From Mastigamoeba balamuthi (lineage: Eukaryota; Evosea; Mastigamoebida; Mastigamoebidae): 64,000 bases of DNA. The position numbers were made by a program, and so were the translations under genes. Below are positions 8,970 to 21,414 of the stretch, piece by piece. The notes beneath the pieces are model-generated. The model searched no databases. It was not told the origin of the DNA and saw only the letters and a list, made by a program, of their open reading frames with translations. The stretch is taken from assembly GCA_902651635.1 (NCBI GenBank), contig CACRSC010000028.1, positions 321,299 to 385,298 on the forward strand, in the 5' to 3' direction. The first letter of the stretch is position 1, and the number at the start of each line of letters is the position of its first letter.

Positions 8970-11817
8970 TTACTGCATCCCGGTGGCCCAGTTTGTGTAG
9001 CCAGAGGCCGGGGGGGCCACCCCGGTGGGGTGCTTCTTGCTCAGGTACTTCTCGAACGTCTGCACCTTGGGCAGGCGCGTGAGCATGAAGTTGGTCTCGC
9101 CGCCCTCGCGGACAACCTGCAGCTGCAGCACGTTGATGAAGTCGTCCCTGCTCATCAGGAACTCGGGAAGTGTCTTGTACAGGTTCAGGTCCTTGGGCAG
9201 CACGAGGTAGTGCTTCACCGTCCCTCCGCCGCACGAGTACGCCACAGCGAAGTTCCCCGGTGTGCTGTCCATACGGGCAATATGAAGTTAACGGGCCATT
9301 CGTTAGAACCCACGACAACCAGCACTACAGGGCTCCTTAACGATAGAAAAAACAAAGTGAAACAGAAGCTGGGGATTCACAGAACATGTGTGGTGGTGTT
9401 GCGATAGGAACGAACCTCTCGCTGAAGCGGACGAGGAAGGTTCCCGGCGGCTGCTGGTTGAGGGTGCGGTCGACGTCGGCGCGGTTGGCGAACCCGTAGA
9501 CGAGGCCCTGCATCCACAGGGGCAGCACGGGCCGCTGGTGGCGCAGCGTGCTGAGCGCCTGGCCGAACCACGCCCAGAAGACCTCAAACGCGTTGACCGT
9601 CACCGCGGGGCGCTCGCCAAAGAACGTCTTGTGTATGTAGAACAGGTCGTACTGCGACAGCGGGCGCTGGGGCGACGACATCGACTGCTTGGTCGACATG
9701 AGGAAGTGCCGCTGCAGTGTGTTGGCGAACGTCTGCCACGTGACCTCGAGCGCGTTGCCGAAGCAGTCGCGCTTCAGCAGCACGCCCGCAGCGCCGCGGA
9801 ACTGGTCCTTGTGCGTGATCACGACGAACGGGGCCGTGACGTTGCTCTCCACCGTCGCAGCGCCGCCCCCGGGCATCGCGAGCTGCTCACGTTCTACGAT
9901 GAGTAAATTCGGGACACCGACAAGCAATGTCACAGAGGGGACAACTGGTCCTCGCCCTCCAATGCCAAGTGAGAGGCAAAAGGAAGGTTCTGTGGTCAAC
10001 TGCCTGCACACGTAACGACAGCTTTCACACGGGAATGCATACACTTGCTCTGCTCCCGGTGAAGCAGACGGCAAACGCAACAGACACGGCCGCACAGACA
10101 GCACAAAAGAAGGAGGGGCACGCGCCTGCAGGGAGAACTTGAGAGCGACAGCAGAGTTGTTTGTCCCGTCGCGGAACTTGAGCGGCAGCTTGAACGACGT
10201 CGTGCCCGGCTCGAGCTGCACAGCGACGGGAGTCACGATGTCGCCCACGGCGCTGCGCATGACGCGCTGGCTGTCGCACTGCATCTGCACGCTCAGCGGC
10301 GACACGCCCGCCCCCGCGAACCCGGGCGCCACGATGTACTGCACCTCGATGGGCTCTGGCAGCGCGTCGTTCTTCTTCAGCACGATGGGGAACTGCTGCT
10401 TCCTCAGCACGAGCGCTGCGATGGCACTGGCGAGGAGTGGCGTTGCTGCTGCTGAGCAGCAGCGTGCGTGCTGTGCGTGGGGGAGACGAGCGCACGAGGG
10501 CTGCGGAACAGAGTTGCTGCAGATGGCCTGCAGCTCGTTGAGGTGCACGTCCGCTGTGCGCTGGCACACGGTGAACTCCTCGAGCAGCCCGTGCATCGTC
10601 TCGATCGCGGGCGGATTGAGCACTCTGCCCTGCCACAGCATAGCGAGGTTCTGTCCTCCCCACCACCGCAAGCAAGCACACCGCCCAGTCAGTCAGCCAG
10701 GCGCTCTGCCACCGCTGGCGCAGACGCAGAGACCCGCTAAGACCGCAGAAACGCACGCGAATGGCGGAGGCGACCGACTCGCGCATGGCGAGCAGCATCT
10801 GGCTGACGCGGGTGGCCGACTCCTCGCTGCGCGCCTCCACGAACTTCCTGTACTCCTGCGGGGGCGCGGAGCGGAGTTCAGACTGAGCCAGACAGCCAGC
10901 CCCCGTTCCCTCGAACCTCCGAGACCTGCCTCTGGTACTCCTGCACCTGCGTCAGCGCCGCCTGCAGCTCCGCGACCTCCTGCACGCTCTGGTACACGGG
11001 CTGTGCCAACACAGCTTGAGCCTCGAGGCCCGAGGGGAACAGGGGGAACAGAGAACAAAGAGAGCAGATCAACAGAAAGGGGAGAAAGGGAGCGCAACGC
11101 GTGGGCTCAGGTCGCCCGTCTGGAACCCGAAGAGAGAACAGAGAACAGAGGGAACAGAAGGGAAGAGAGGGGCACGCAAAGCGTGGGCTCAGGTCGCCAG
11201 TCTGGAACCAGACAAGAGGGAACAGAGAACAGAGAGATCATAGAGAACAGAGAGATAGAGGAGAGGAGAGAGGAGAGAGGAGAGAACAGAGAGAACAGAG
11301 GGAACAGAAGAGAACAGAAGGGAACAGAAGGGGCACGCAACGCGTGGGCTGAGGTCGCCCGTCTGGAACCCGATAGACGGTGACGGCGGCGCCCCTGGCG
11401 ACCCGGGCGATGCCGCCTGCATGCCAGCAGGCCCCTGCGCCATCTGCTGCTGCTGCTGCTGCAGGGGCGCGGGCTGCGAGGGCGCCTGCACGGAGCTGAG
11501 CAGCGACATGCGCGCAGGCGCTGCTGCTGCCGCGCTGCCGTCGGGCGCCTGCAGGGCCTCGGGCGCCGTCACGTAGCCCCCGGGGGCCATCTCGACGTCG
11601 GCCCCGTCGACGCGCTGGCGCTTGTTGTTGTGGGGCCTGCGGACGCGCCGTCGTGGCGTCGTGGCGTCGTCGTTGGCCGGTCAGTTCGGTTGGGCTCTCA
11701 GTGAGGGGAAAAGCGAGGGCAGCGAGGGGAGGGGGGGAGGGCTGGCGCGCACGGGCAGAGGCCGAGGAGGTCCTCGTCGGCGCCGTCGTTGACAGTCGCG
11801 TCGGACGTGAAGGACAT
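8970..11817 (-). CDS. STAT-family transcription factor
   Basis: Exons 11753..11817, 11342..11636, 10926..11000, 10757..10855, 10488..10650, 10122..10415, 9416..9893 and 8970..9264 close in phase to 587 residues. Order: low-complexity N-terminus with a polyQ run (~residue 65), helical coiled-coil (~120-215), STAT DNA-binding/linker region (KQQFPIVLKKND and VVITHKDQF blocks), and SH2 (~470-575). The SH2 carries the phosphotyrosine-binding arginine in FLVRFSES, followed by TPGNFAVAYS. The protein ends SGYTNWATGMQ, so one tyrosine lies nine residues from the C-terminus where STATs are phosphorylated. The closest known relatives are the Dictyostelium Dst proteins. It presumably dimerises by SH2-pTyr exchange and enters the nucleus. 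The large second intron contains a splice-site-bearing repeat. Confidence 0.88.
11098..11370. repeat. Direct repeat in STAT intron duplicating an exon end plus donor
   Basis: Three copies (about 11098-11128, 11180-11209, 11341-11370) of a segment whose minus-strand reading is GGTTCCAGACGGGCGACCT followed by GAGCCCACGC. The first copy in transcription order is the end of STAT exon 2 with its donor GTTGCG. The other two lie in the intron, separated by C/T-rich spacers (seen on the plus strand as AACAGAG runs). Confidence 0.75.
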
Positions 11818-12218
11818 CTGCGAGCGCTGCGCCTGCGGACCCGCCGGGAGTGCTCTCCTATTTTGTGTAGCCAGCTGGATATTTTCGCGTCCGTGGCACA
11901 AATATCTTCCTGGCTGTTTCAATCACCCAGCCACAGCCACACTGCCACACTGGTCCGTAGGCCTACTAACTCTGTATTGACAGAGGTCACTGCGAAGATG
12001 GCAAGACTGGCAGCAAAAGATGTTGCGCTCGCTCAAAGGTCATGCATCGTTCGATTGATAACAAACTGTAGTTGTTAATCGACGGCACCGAGGAGACCAT
12101 ACCGCCCCAAGAGCAGGCGACAGAGAGAAAGAGAACGCGTTCCGGTCGACGCACAGGAACCAAAGGCGATTGAACACGGGCACAAAAGGTGGTAGAGCGT
12201 GTGTGGTGTTGGCGCTGC
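11818..12218. promoter_or_regulatory. STAT upstream region and MED12 3' flank
   Basis: About 400 bp without coding sequence. Within 60-100 bp upstream of the STAT start there are two ATATC/ATATT elements (GGATATTTTC and AAATATCTTCC), consistent with the upstream motif seen at other genes. Confidence 0.35.
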
Positions 12219-15200
12219 TCACTGCGGCGTGTACGCATGTCTCTTGGCCGGCGGCGGCACCACGACGCCCGAGAGCATCATGCCCGCCCCGATGCTGTGC
12301 ATCCCGATGCCGCCCACGCCCTGCTGCTCCTCGAGCATGCGCTTCCTCGACGCGTGCTGCTGCTGCTGCTGCTGCTGGCCCTGCTGGCCGCCCTGCTGCC
12401 CGTGCGCCGCGTGCACCCCCGCGTAGTGCAGCGTCCCGCGCGGTATCTGCGTGCCAAAGGCCACCGCGGGCCTGGCGCACTCCTCGACGGCGCACCAGGG
12501 GTCGCCCGGCACGGCCCCCGCGGGCGCAGGCGGCGGCGGCAGCGGCACCTTGAAGGCCGCGTCGAAGACGGCGAGCACGTGATGGCGGTGCCCGCACGGC
12601 ATCGACGAGATGGTCGCGCGCAGCACGTGCGGCAGCGTCTCGTAGGGCTCCTGCGGCTCGCTGACGTCCCGCAGCGACGACAGCAGCCACAGCGCGCGCA
12701 CGAGCTGCTCCGTGACGCCCATCGTGTCGCCCTGCACCCACTGCGACGCCAGCGCCGCCACCACCGCCGCCGCCGCCCTCGTCGCCCGCGCCCCCTCCCT
12801 CTGCTGCTGCTGCTGCTGCTGCTGCGGCTGTTGTTGCTGTTGCTGTTGTTGCTGCTGCTGACGCTGCGCCATGCCGGGTATCAGCGCCTCGAGAACGCGC
12901 ACGCGGGCTGCGAGGCCGGCGCCGACCGCCTCGAGGGTGCTGAGCGGGGCGTCGGGCAGCTGCAGGCGCGCGAGGCCGGCGATCTGCGCGACGAGCGACT
13001 GCTCGAGCGCGTCGAGCTCTGCCGGGGCGTCGCCCGTGGCGGCGACGGCGGCCACGACGCTGCGCACGAGCTCGGCGAGCGTGTAGGCGCTGTCGAGGCT
13101 GCGCATGTGCCCGCGCGCCTCGCCGGCGACGACGGGCATGTCGAGGCTGCGCGGCATCGACTCGAGCGCCGCCTGCACGTGCGCGCAGAGCTGCGCCGTG
13201 TCGGCGCGCACCGCAGAGAACCCCGCGTGCTGCGTCGCCAGCGCCGCGTCGAGCAGCCGCACCAGCGCGCACTCGACGCGCGGGCCCAGCGCCGTCGCGA
13301 GCCTGCAGACGACGGCGCTGAACAGCTGCTCCTCCAGCGCCCCGGCGCGCGCGCCCACAGAGAAGCGCAGCATGCGGCCCACGAGCGCGTGTGCGACGGC
13401 GTCGCCCGCAGACTCGACGGCGCCGACGAGCGCGCGGAGGCCCGCGGCGACGGCGGCCGCCTTCCACTTGCCCTGGGCGACGTCCTCGAGCGCCACGTCG
13501 ACGAGCGTGGCGACCGTCGGGTCCACGCTACGCGCGGCGGCCGCGACGTCCTGCGGCAGCACCGCGCGCATCTCGGCGGGCATCAGCGCCCACGCGGTCC
13601 TCCAGCAGCACGCGCAGGCCGCCGCCGTGGCCCCGGCGCCCGCCTGCTGCTGCTGCGCGTCCGCGCGGGGCCGCACGAGCGCCTCGAGGGGGGCGGGCAG
13701 CGAGTAGAGCAGCTGCGTGTACGGCGTCGCGTGGACAGCGGCGAGCGCGCGGGCGCTGGTGGCCTCGCTGCCCAGCAGAGCAGCGAGCGTCTCGCCGACC
13801 TTGCGCGTGGGCGCGCGGCCCGCGCACATGCGCTCGAGCGCGGCGACCGACGCGGGCTCGGGCAGCCCCGAGTACGTCGGCGACCCGGTCGGCTGCGCGG
13901 CCGACGGCGACGACGACGCCGACTCGGCGGCGATCTGCGCGCCCACGCGCGCGAGCGACGGCACGCGGGCGCACAGCGCCGCGATGGCCGCGAGCCCCGC
14001 GCGCGAGGCGCCGACGATCTCGGCAATGGGCTTGCGCACGAGGATCTTGAGCTTGGTCGACGACGTCGACGACTCAGAGACGGCGCGCAGCTGCGGCTGC
14101 TCGGCGCCGGCGGGCGCGCGGCCGGCGGCGACCAGCGCGTCGACGAGGCTCTGCAGGCGGTGGCTGCGCACAAACGCGTCGACCCACTGCGCAGAGGCCC
14201 GCACGGCGCCGACGCCGACGGCGGGCCGCGAGGCGCGCGACTCGGCAGACAGCGCGCAGAGCAGGACGTCGAGCACGCAGGGGTAGTCGCCCGCGGCCTC
14301 GGCGACGCTCAGCAGCGCCGCCAGCTGCTGCTCGGTGCACCTGCACAGGCACAGGCCGCCGCCCGCAGCAGCCGCCGCCGGCTCCTCGCTCTCGCGCTCT
14401 CGCAGAGGCGTCGCCGCTGCCGCGGAGGAGCAGTGGCGCGGGCACGTGCAGGCGCTGCTCATGAAGCTGCTGGCGAACATCTCAGCGATCTGGAAGCGCT
14501 CGTAGACGGGCAGCGTCGACAGCGCCCGCAGTGTCTCGGCGGGCACCTCCGCTGAGGCCTCGAGGAGCCTGCGCAGCGCCCCGACCAGCGACTCCATCAT
14601 CGCCTGCGTTGCCGCACACACGCACGCACGTAAGAACACGCGGCGGGACAGGCAGAGCGGGCAGAGCTGCGTGCGTTATTCTGCAGGCAGGCGCTGGCGA
14701 CGTCGCCGCCGACGCAGAGCAGGGCCTCGCGCCGCTGGTTGCGCAGGTGCTGCAGGTTGTCGGTGCCCGCCACCGAGTAGACCGGCATGTGCAGCAGATA
14801 CCGCTGGTTCCTTCGCCCCGCCTGGCGCCAACCGCTGTTGTCAGCCACAGCCCGCCCATGCAAGATGAAGGGGATGGATAGAGGAAGGGCTGTCGTGCCT
14901 CCGAGTCTGTCTGCAGAGACCCGCGCCCGATCAGGCGCCGCGTGAACAGGTCGTGCGAGAACAGGCCGCGCCTCATGAGCGCACCCATCAGCACCGCCAC
15001 AGCCGTCAACTCTGCGTTTACGAACAGCGAGCACCAGTGTCGGAACGAGAGCGCTCAACACAATTCAATACCATCGCACTGAATGACATCGCTCTGTTGC
15101 AACACCCCCACCCCCAACCTCGTTCGTTTCAGGCACCGACAGACAGAGGTCGTCGGTATAACGCGCGGGGAGCAGCAAAAGTTCCCGCACTGCGTACGCC

Positions 15201-17657
15201 AACGCCATCAGCGGACAGCCGCGGGCGAACAGTAGTGCGGGGGCAAGCAAATGCGTGGCGCGCTAGGCCACGAAGGGGTTGTGTGGGGGGCACGTTGAGA
15301 CAGCGGGGCACAGGCAGACGCACCCTGGGGCGAGGAGCAGGCAAAGGACTCGAGGAAGCCCGTGAGGTACGGCTGCAGTGCGGGCTCGTCCGTGCACGGC
15401 ATCGCCGACGACATCTCGGCGAGGATCGTCTCGGCGAGCATGTGTCGGTACGGCACGTGAGCCCTCAGGGACGTGCACGCCCATTCGCACACGACCGGCA
15501 CGAGCAACCCTGCCTGCTCGTCGCGCGGCCGCTCGGCCCGTGAGTCTCGTGTGCATGCCTGGCGGGCGAGTGCGGCGCGTACGTTGTCCCAGTTGGCGCC
15601 GGTGGCCTTGAGAGCGTCGACGAGGCCCGCGACGTCGTCGGTGTTCTCAAAGTCGTCGAGCAGCCCGATCACCTCGACGGCGCTAACGCCCCTGCGCTCG
15701 ACCTCGAGCAGAGGCTCCGCAGCCTGGCTCTGCAGCTGCAACAGCGGCTGCACGCGTTTCGCAGAGCGCGGGTCAGCGGCGCAGCCACGAGGAGGGAGCA
15801 GAGGGGAGCGCCGCACGGTCATGGGGGAGCCGCTACAGACGACGGGCTGGCGCGGAGAGCCCATGGTGCGGTACTGGATCTCTACGAGGAACTGCTTCAT
15901 GAAGCGGGCAAAGGGCGTGTCCTGGGACATCTTGGGGAGCGTCTTCTTGAGCATCTCGAAGAACTGGCGCTCGACGCCCTGCCGCTCGCGGTCCTGCTGC
16001 GACTGCGACTGGGACGACTGGCGCCGCACGCCGATGGTCGCGAGCATCGACGGCAGGTACTCGGCCACCAGGACGAACCACGGCGGCAGGAAGTTGGGCT
16101 TGAGCACCACCGTGTTATCCATCAGCTGCATCGCGGAGATGTCCCGCATGAGAACGTGCAATTGAAAGAGCAGAGGAATTGCAAGAACTCTAAGACACAC
16201 GGACAGCACTCGAAGCTGGGGTGCGACACAGCAACGACGTTAACACAGCAAACGCTCACCGGAAAAACCGCAGAGTAAATTTGGCAACAGGCCAGTAGAA
16301 GGGCTCCCACAAAGCAGTGAGGGACAGCCAACGCAAACAACCGTGTCCAGGGAAGGGGCGGAAGCGAGGAGGGGGGAGTGGAACCTTGGTGTAGAGCGTG
16401 GGCCTGTGCAGGAGGTTCTCGTGGAAGCAGTGCGAGAGGAGCCTCGCGCCGTAGAGGAGCCTGCGGAAGGCCTCCTTCTTGAGGCTGTCCTTGACAAAGG
16501 CGACGAGCGACTGCGTCCAGCGCTCGACGACGATGCGCGTGATGCCGCCGGGCCGCGTGGTGACCTGCAGGAACACCGCCTTCATCAGCCACATGGCCCG
16601 CGACAGCGGCACCCCGCGGTCGGCCATCTCCTCGACGACGTCCTTGTACGGCGCCACGCTCGCGTTGGCCTTGTCGATGAAGAACCGCTCCACGGCCCGC
16701 AGCTCCTCCCACAGGCTGCGCACGCCCACGTCGCCCCCCGCCAGCTTCTCCAGCAGCGCGCGCCGCGCGGCCCCCATCTCCACGTGCGCTCGCCCCCGTG
16801 CCACGCGCCCGCCGGCGGCGCCCCGTGCGCACCGCGTGCGGCTCCGCCAGCGCCGACGACAGCAGCGCCGAGGACGACGACGACTGGGCCAGCGCCGCCT
16901 GCGTGGGCGACTGCGACTGGTACTGCTGCTGCTGCTGCTGCTGCTGCGCCTGCTGCGCCGGCGGCGGGGTCTCCGGGGGCGCGGCGGCGCGCATCCACTC
17001 GACCTGGTAGACGACGCCCAGCAGCTCCTGCCGCTTGCGCTCCCCGGCCTCGCGCGCGGCGGACGCGGCCAGCGCCTCGACCAGCGTCCCGTACTCGTCC
17101 TGCCGGGTATGGAATTTTTGCGTACACGCAAACACGCGTTGTTGACGTCAGCCAGGGCTCCGGCTCGTGACGTGCGCGGTGACAAGATTCGGCGTCACTG
17201 GGTGGGATTTCAGCCTCCAGGGGGAAGAGAGAGATATGACGCTACATGACGTGCAGGCGAGAGAGATAGAGAGACGCGACAGGCGCGAGGAGAAGGGGGT
17301 GATAGGGGGAGAAGCCCGGTGGTGACGCGGTGGTGACGTGGCTGATGGCAGACCTTGACGCAGAGGGGCTCGACGAAGCCCGAGAGGACCGCCTGGGGGG
17401 TCAGCGAGACCTCGCGGTCGCTGGGCGCCGGCGCGAAGCACTCGGCAAACGTCCTTGCAGTGAGGCGCTGCTGCCGCTCCTCCCGCGACGGCGTCCGCAG
17501 CTCGTACTTCTCTCTGCAGAGCGGGCGGAGGAGCGAGAGGGGCGGGAGGAGCGGGCGCCCTGGGCGTCAGGCGTGCGGGAGCGGAGGGAGGGCCACGGAG
17601 GTGGGGGGCGAGAGGGGGGTGCGCGGACAGTGCGGGCGGGGCAGGTGGTCGCTTCAT
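12219..17657 (-). CDS. MED12: Mediator kinase-module subunit MED12 homologue
   Basis: Exons 17597..17657, 17354..17511, 16833..17099, 16385..16777, 15324..16125, 14899..15011, 14675..14821 and 12219..14603 close in phase to about 1441 residues. Recognition rests on the N-terminal KYEL-R-P motif, the Med12 core (MADRGVPLSRAMWLMKAVF then ERWTQSLV), the LMRRGLFSHDLF...LIGRG block and the RYLLHMPVYS...NQRREALLCVG block. PolyQ tracts lie at ~16920-16945 and 12795-12860, plus a Q-rich stretch at 12355-12385, as is common for MED12. MED12 links CDK8/cyclin C to Mediator. The intron 16126-16384 is long and could hide one small exon. Introns 14604-14674 and 14822-14898 read as GC-AG. A 788-codon open frame on the opposite strand is a GC-content shadow. 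Confidence 0.82.
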
Positions 17658-17952
17658 GAGTGCGGGCGAGCGCGCGGCCCTGCTGTGCGTGTGCACCAAA
17701 CGCTACAATCGCGCGGAGTGTCCTGTGGAATCTCGGCACGGGATTTTTACCCGAAAATCTCAGGAACTCGGGAATTCAAAAAAGAAAGGACTGCTCCTCG
17801 AGCAGCGCGCACTGCTCGCAGATCATCACGAGCGGGGAGCTGGGCTGCAGCGAGGAGGTGCTAACCATCGCTGCGCAGCTGTGCCAGACAGGGAAGCATA
17901 CAGGCAAGACAGAGCAGGACTTGCGCTTGATGGTTTTGCAACAAAACTGTTT
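17658..17952. other. Intergenic gap between MED12 start and kinase 3' end
   Basis: 295 bp; contains the MED12 promoter and the terminator region of the downstream kinase gene. No clear motif was recognised. Confidence 0.35.
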
Positions 17953-20900
17953 TCAGAACTGCTCGAACTGCACGTGTGGTGGGATACTGTTCCTCAAGTT
18001 GGTGGCAAGCTTGGTGAAGAAGGGTATCAGCAGAGCGAAGCCTGGACGGGTCCGTCAGAGGGAAATCAGAAACCAAGGATGGCCCACTCTGCGGTCTCCT
18101 GCTTGTGTCGCTGCTCCACGAGCTCTCCATGATGGTCACGTACTCCTCTCCCCACTCCGCTCTGGGGTGCTCTGGGCGCTGGGAAGGCTGAGTGTTGCAC
18201 TGGGCAGTGTCGTGTGCGTACCACGCCCATCGAGATCAGCTGCTGGAGCTCTGGTGGCGCGTGTCAGCTCTTGCGCACGGGTGCTGGAATAGAAGGCTCA
18301 CCAAACTGAGTGCTCTGGCCAAAGTGCGGCTTCCTCCTCGCCTTGAGAAAGAACATGATCATCGAGAACGAGTACACGTCTGCTGTCTGGTCGCATTTGT
18401 GCTTCATGAACCGCTCGGGCGCCTGTCGGTGCCGCAGGTCAGCCCACGCAGCCACGAAATCGCCTTCTTGGTCTTTTGGCCCGTACCATGAACAGTGTCG
18501 TCCCAGAGGTGTCGGTAACCCCGTTCTTAGTGTCCACCGACTGCGCGTTTCCAAAGTCGGAGATCTTGCAGTTGACCAGCGAGAAGGGGTTCAGCGAGGA
18601 GACCTGCAGCGCAGTCAGTATGGGTGCACACGCTCGCCTCAAACCAGAATGTTGTCGGGCTTGAGGTCGAGGTGTAGGATGTGCGTGCTGTGCAGGAATG
18701 CCATGGCCCTGCAGCAGTCGAGCAGGAACTTGGCGGACAGCGCCTCGTAGAGCCGCGGGTCCGTCCTCTCGAGCACGAAGTTAGACAGGGCGCCGTACCT
18801 GCAGAGCTCCGTGACCATCCAGTAGCAGTCGACCTCCTTGACGACCCCCAGGACACGGACGACGCCGTCGTGCGACCTGCTGAGCTTCTCGTGGAGCCTG
18901 ATCTCCCTCTCTACGGACTCGCGGTCGTAGTCGGCGATCATGCGCGACATGTCCTTGACGGCGACCTCCTGGTAGCGGTACTCGGCGCGGTAGACCGTCG
19001 CCGTGGCCCCCTCCCCGAGCTCGCCGAGCTTGACGATCTCGTCCTTGTCGATGAACACCGACAGGCCCGACTGCATGCGCGTCTGCACGTGCATCGTCTG
19101 CACGACCACCAGGTCCTCTTTGATCACCACCTTCAGCAGCGGCGAGAGGCAGAACGAGGTGCACAGCGGCCTCATCGACACCCTCTGCGACAAACGGTGT
19201 GAGCCGGGGGCGGGCGGGGGGGACGAACAGCTCGGCACGCACGATGGTGACCTGGGGCCTCTTCTTCGAGAGGACACCGCACTGCGGGTCGGCCTGGAGC
19301 TCGTACTTGGGCGACGTTGGCAGCTCGATGCTCCACTGGAGCTTCCGCGACGTCACCCCCGGCGCCAGCGCGACGACAACATGCTGAACGGCGACGGCGC
19401 CGACCTCGACGACGGCGTTGTCGGGGTTCTCGGGGCTGCAGAACTCGATCTCCCGCGTTACGGTCACGAAGACCGCGGGTGGCGCCCACTTGACGAACAG
19501 GAGCTCCTCGAGCTCGGCGGGCTTGGAGGTCACGTGCACCCTGGCGACGCTCCTGTATCGCGAGGCGGCAGCCGCCACGTGGGCCTCGCCGCAGAACACG
19601 ACGACCCACGAGTCCCTGAGCTCGTTGGTCCGGCGCACCTGCAGGATCCTGTCGATGGCCGCGTCGCCGCCGTCGTTGGGCCTCTTCCTGTTGGTGACGA
19701 ACACCAGCTTGCTGCCAGAGCGGATCGCGCTGTTGGACAGGGTCCGCAGGTACTTGTGGACCCAGTTGTTGAGGTCCACCGCTCTCTGCACGACACTGAG
19801 ATCAGCGCTGCGCTCGCCCGACGACACCGCACGGTGAAGAAGAACTTGGCAACGGTGACACCCTGGCAGGACACCTCCGGGATCGCCTTGAAGTCCTCAT
19901 CCGTCGGCGAGGTCCACAGGAGGATGCGGTCCGAGGACACTAGTTTTTGCTACACCGCAGCATCAGAAACCAGGAGGCCCGTGTTTGCTCCGCTGCATCC
20001 CACCACTGGCGGGGGCGCACCTCCACGGCAGTGTCCTCGACGTTGCGGCTGTCGAACCAGCACGGCGGCGTGAGCACAGGCAGTAGCATCGCCTGTAGCA
20101 GACACGCGGATTAGAGGGAGGCGAGTTGTCTTCGTTCGATGCGCACAGAGGACCTCGAGCTCTGCAGAGAAGCCTGCACCGACACTGGCGGTGGCGCAGG
20201 AGCCGGGCTGGCCGGTGGCTCAGGCGGCAGCTCTGCCTGACTGGCGCTCGTCACTGTGCTCTGCGGGCCAGCAGTTCCAGGCTGCGACACGCCCGGCTGC
20301 TCCTCCGACGGCATCGTCGAGCACATGAGGTGCTTCGTGAACCCGCACTCTGCGGACGCCAGGTGGCCAGGTCAGTGGTCAGCAGGCGTCGCTCTGCCCC
20401 TCTATGCGCACCGGGGCACACGTTGGCCTTCTGGAAGTGGAACGGTGTCTGGCAGATGGCGCAGAGGCCCGACCAGTGGAACTGCGTGGCCATCAGGCGG
20501 TGGTTGCACGAGCCCACCGCACGGAACGCGTCCCGGGCCCTGCGGAAGACGTCGACCACGTCGCCGCTCCGCGACGAGGCCTCTGCCGACGCCACGGCGA
20601 AGCCCAGCGACGCCGCCAAGGCCCTGTGCTCCGCCTGCGACACGCAGGTCTCCAGCGCTGCACCCGGGCGGTCCCTGAGGTCCGTCTGCAGCCCCACGAG
20701 CACCACGGGGGCGTAGGGCCTGCTCCTGCGGACCATCCGCACCCTGGGGGAAGCGCTGGCTGCTGAGGGCTGGGGGCTGTGGGGGGGATGGCAGAAGCGG
20801 AACGCGACCACTGGAGTGTCGAGTCGAACGAGGGGCGGCTGGCGACGCTGAAGCAGACGAGGAAGACGCTCGCGCAGCCCATCTCGGCCGAGTCCAGCGC

Positions 20901-21180
20901 GCGGCTGCACTGCGCGAGGCCCGGGTTCGAGACCTCGGCGCGGCACTGGAGGACCGACTCCGGGATCCTGAAACGAAAAAAAGGGGAGAGACGCGGAGAC
21001 GACGATTGAGCTGGAGTGAACTTTTGCTGAACCAGCGGCCAGTATGCCTGCATGGGCGCACACAACAGAGGTGGGCGCGTCGTGCTGCGAGCGGGCGAGG
21101 GCCTTCATCAGGGTCTGCTTGCCCACGCCGTCGTCGCCCACCAGGACGAAGAGCAGCGAAGGCGCAGTACTTGGCTCCAT
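17953..21180 (-). CDS. GTPase-like / C1-like / TKL-type kinase fusion protein
   Basis: Thirteen exons (21062..21180, 20809..20967, 20412..20743, 20147..20349, 20021..20092, 19833..19949, 19243..19785, 18645..19184, 18487..18603, 18302..18422, 18225..18250, 18088..18178, 17953..18041) close exactly to 842 residues. Residues 1-~170 resemble a Rho-family GTPase: LLFVLVGDDGVGKQTLMKAL, then VVLVGLQTDLRD and SAE. The Walker A serine/threonine is glutamine and no DxxG is visible, so GTP binding is doubtful. A C1-like zinc motif follows (~185-220: H, CAIC, CPECGFTKHLMC). The middle (~300-510) holds an alpha/beta-like segment (DRILLWTSP) and a beta-rich, possibly MSP-like, region. The kinase (~560-842) has GEGATATVYRAEY, VAVK, HLDLKPDN (HRD to HLD), DFG, APE and a terminal W..D..RRP. 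Probably a membrane/DAG-responsive kinase, by inference. Confidence 0.85.
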
Positions 21181-21414
21181 GGCGTCAGGCAGAAAAACAA
21201 ACCCCGATATTTCTTCCCAACCAAATCTTCCTCTCAACAATTGAAAACAAAACACGGCGGCTGGACAGGACTCGGGTGCGCATGCCAAGGAATGGCCGAC
21301 TGCCCGTGCTGAGGTGGAGCCTGGCAGGGGTGGACAAGGTGTCCCGAGTTTCAGATTCCGAACTATCTGACCAGATAAATCGGGCAGTTATTTTTGTCGC
21401 TCGGCCAGACACGA
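21181..21414. promoter_or_regulatory. Divergent promoter, kinase fusion / double GAP
   Basis: 234 bp between two divergent starts. On the kinase side, GAAATATCGGGGTTTGTTTTT lies about 15-35 bp before the ATG. On the GAP side, GATAAATCGGGCAGTTATTTT lies a similar distance before the ATG at 21415. The two elements resemble each other and the one upstream of the coiled-coil gene at 42751. Confidence 0.5.

Noticed and set aside
9025-9906. Plus-strand open frames opposite STAT exons
   Set aside because: Antisense shadows; the minus strand carries the conserved SH2 and DNA-binding blocks.
12189-14555. 788-codon open frame on the plus strand
   Set aside because: It lies antisense to MED12 exon 8, is Arg/Ala/Gly-rich without domains, and is explained by third-position GC of the real gene.
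19530-19940. Separate gene on the basis of the MSSDR-like frame
   Set aside because: It joins in phase to the exons on both sides of the kinase fusion and has no ATG of its own.
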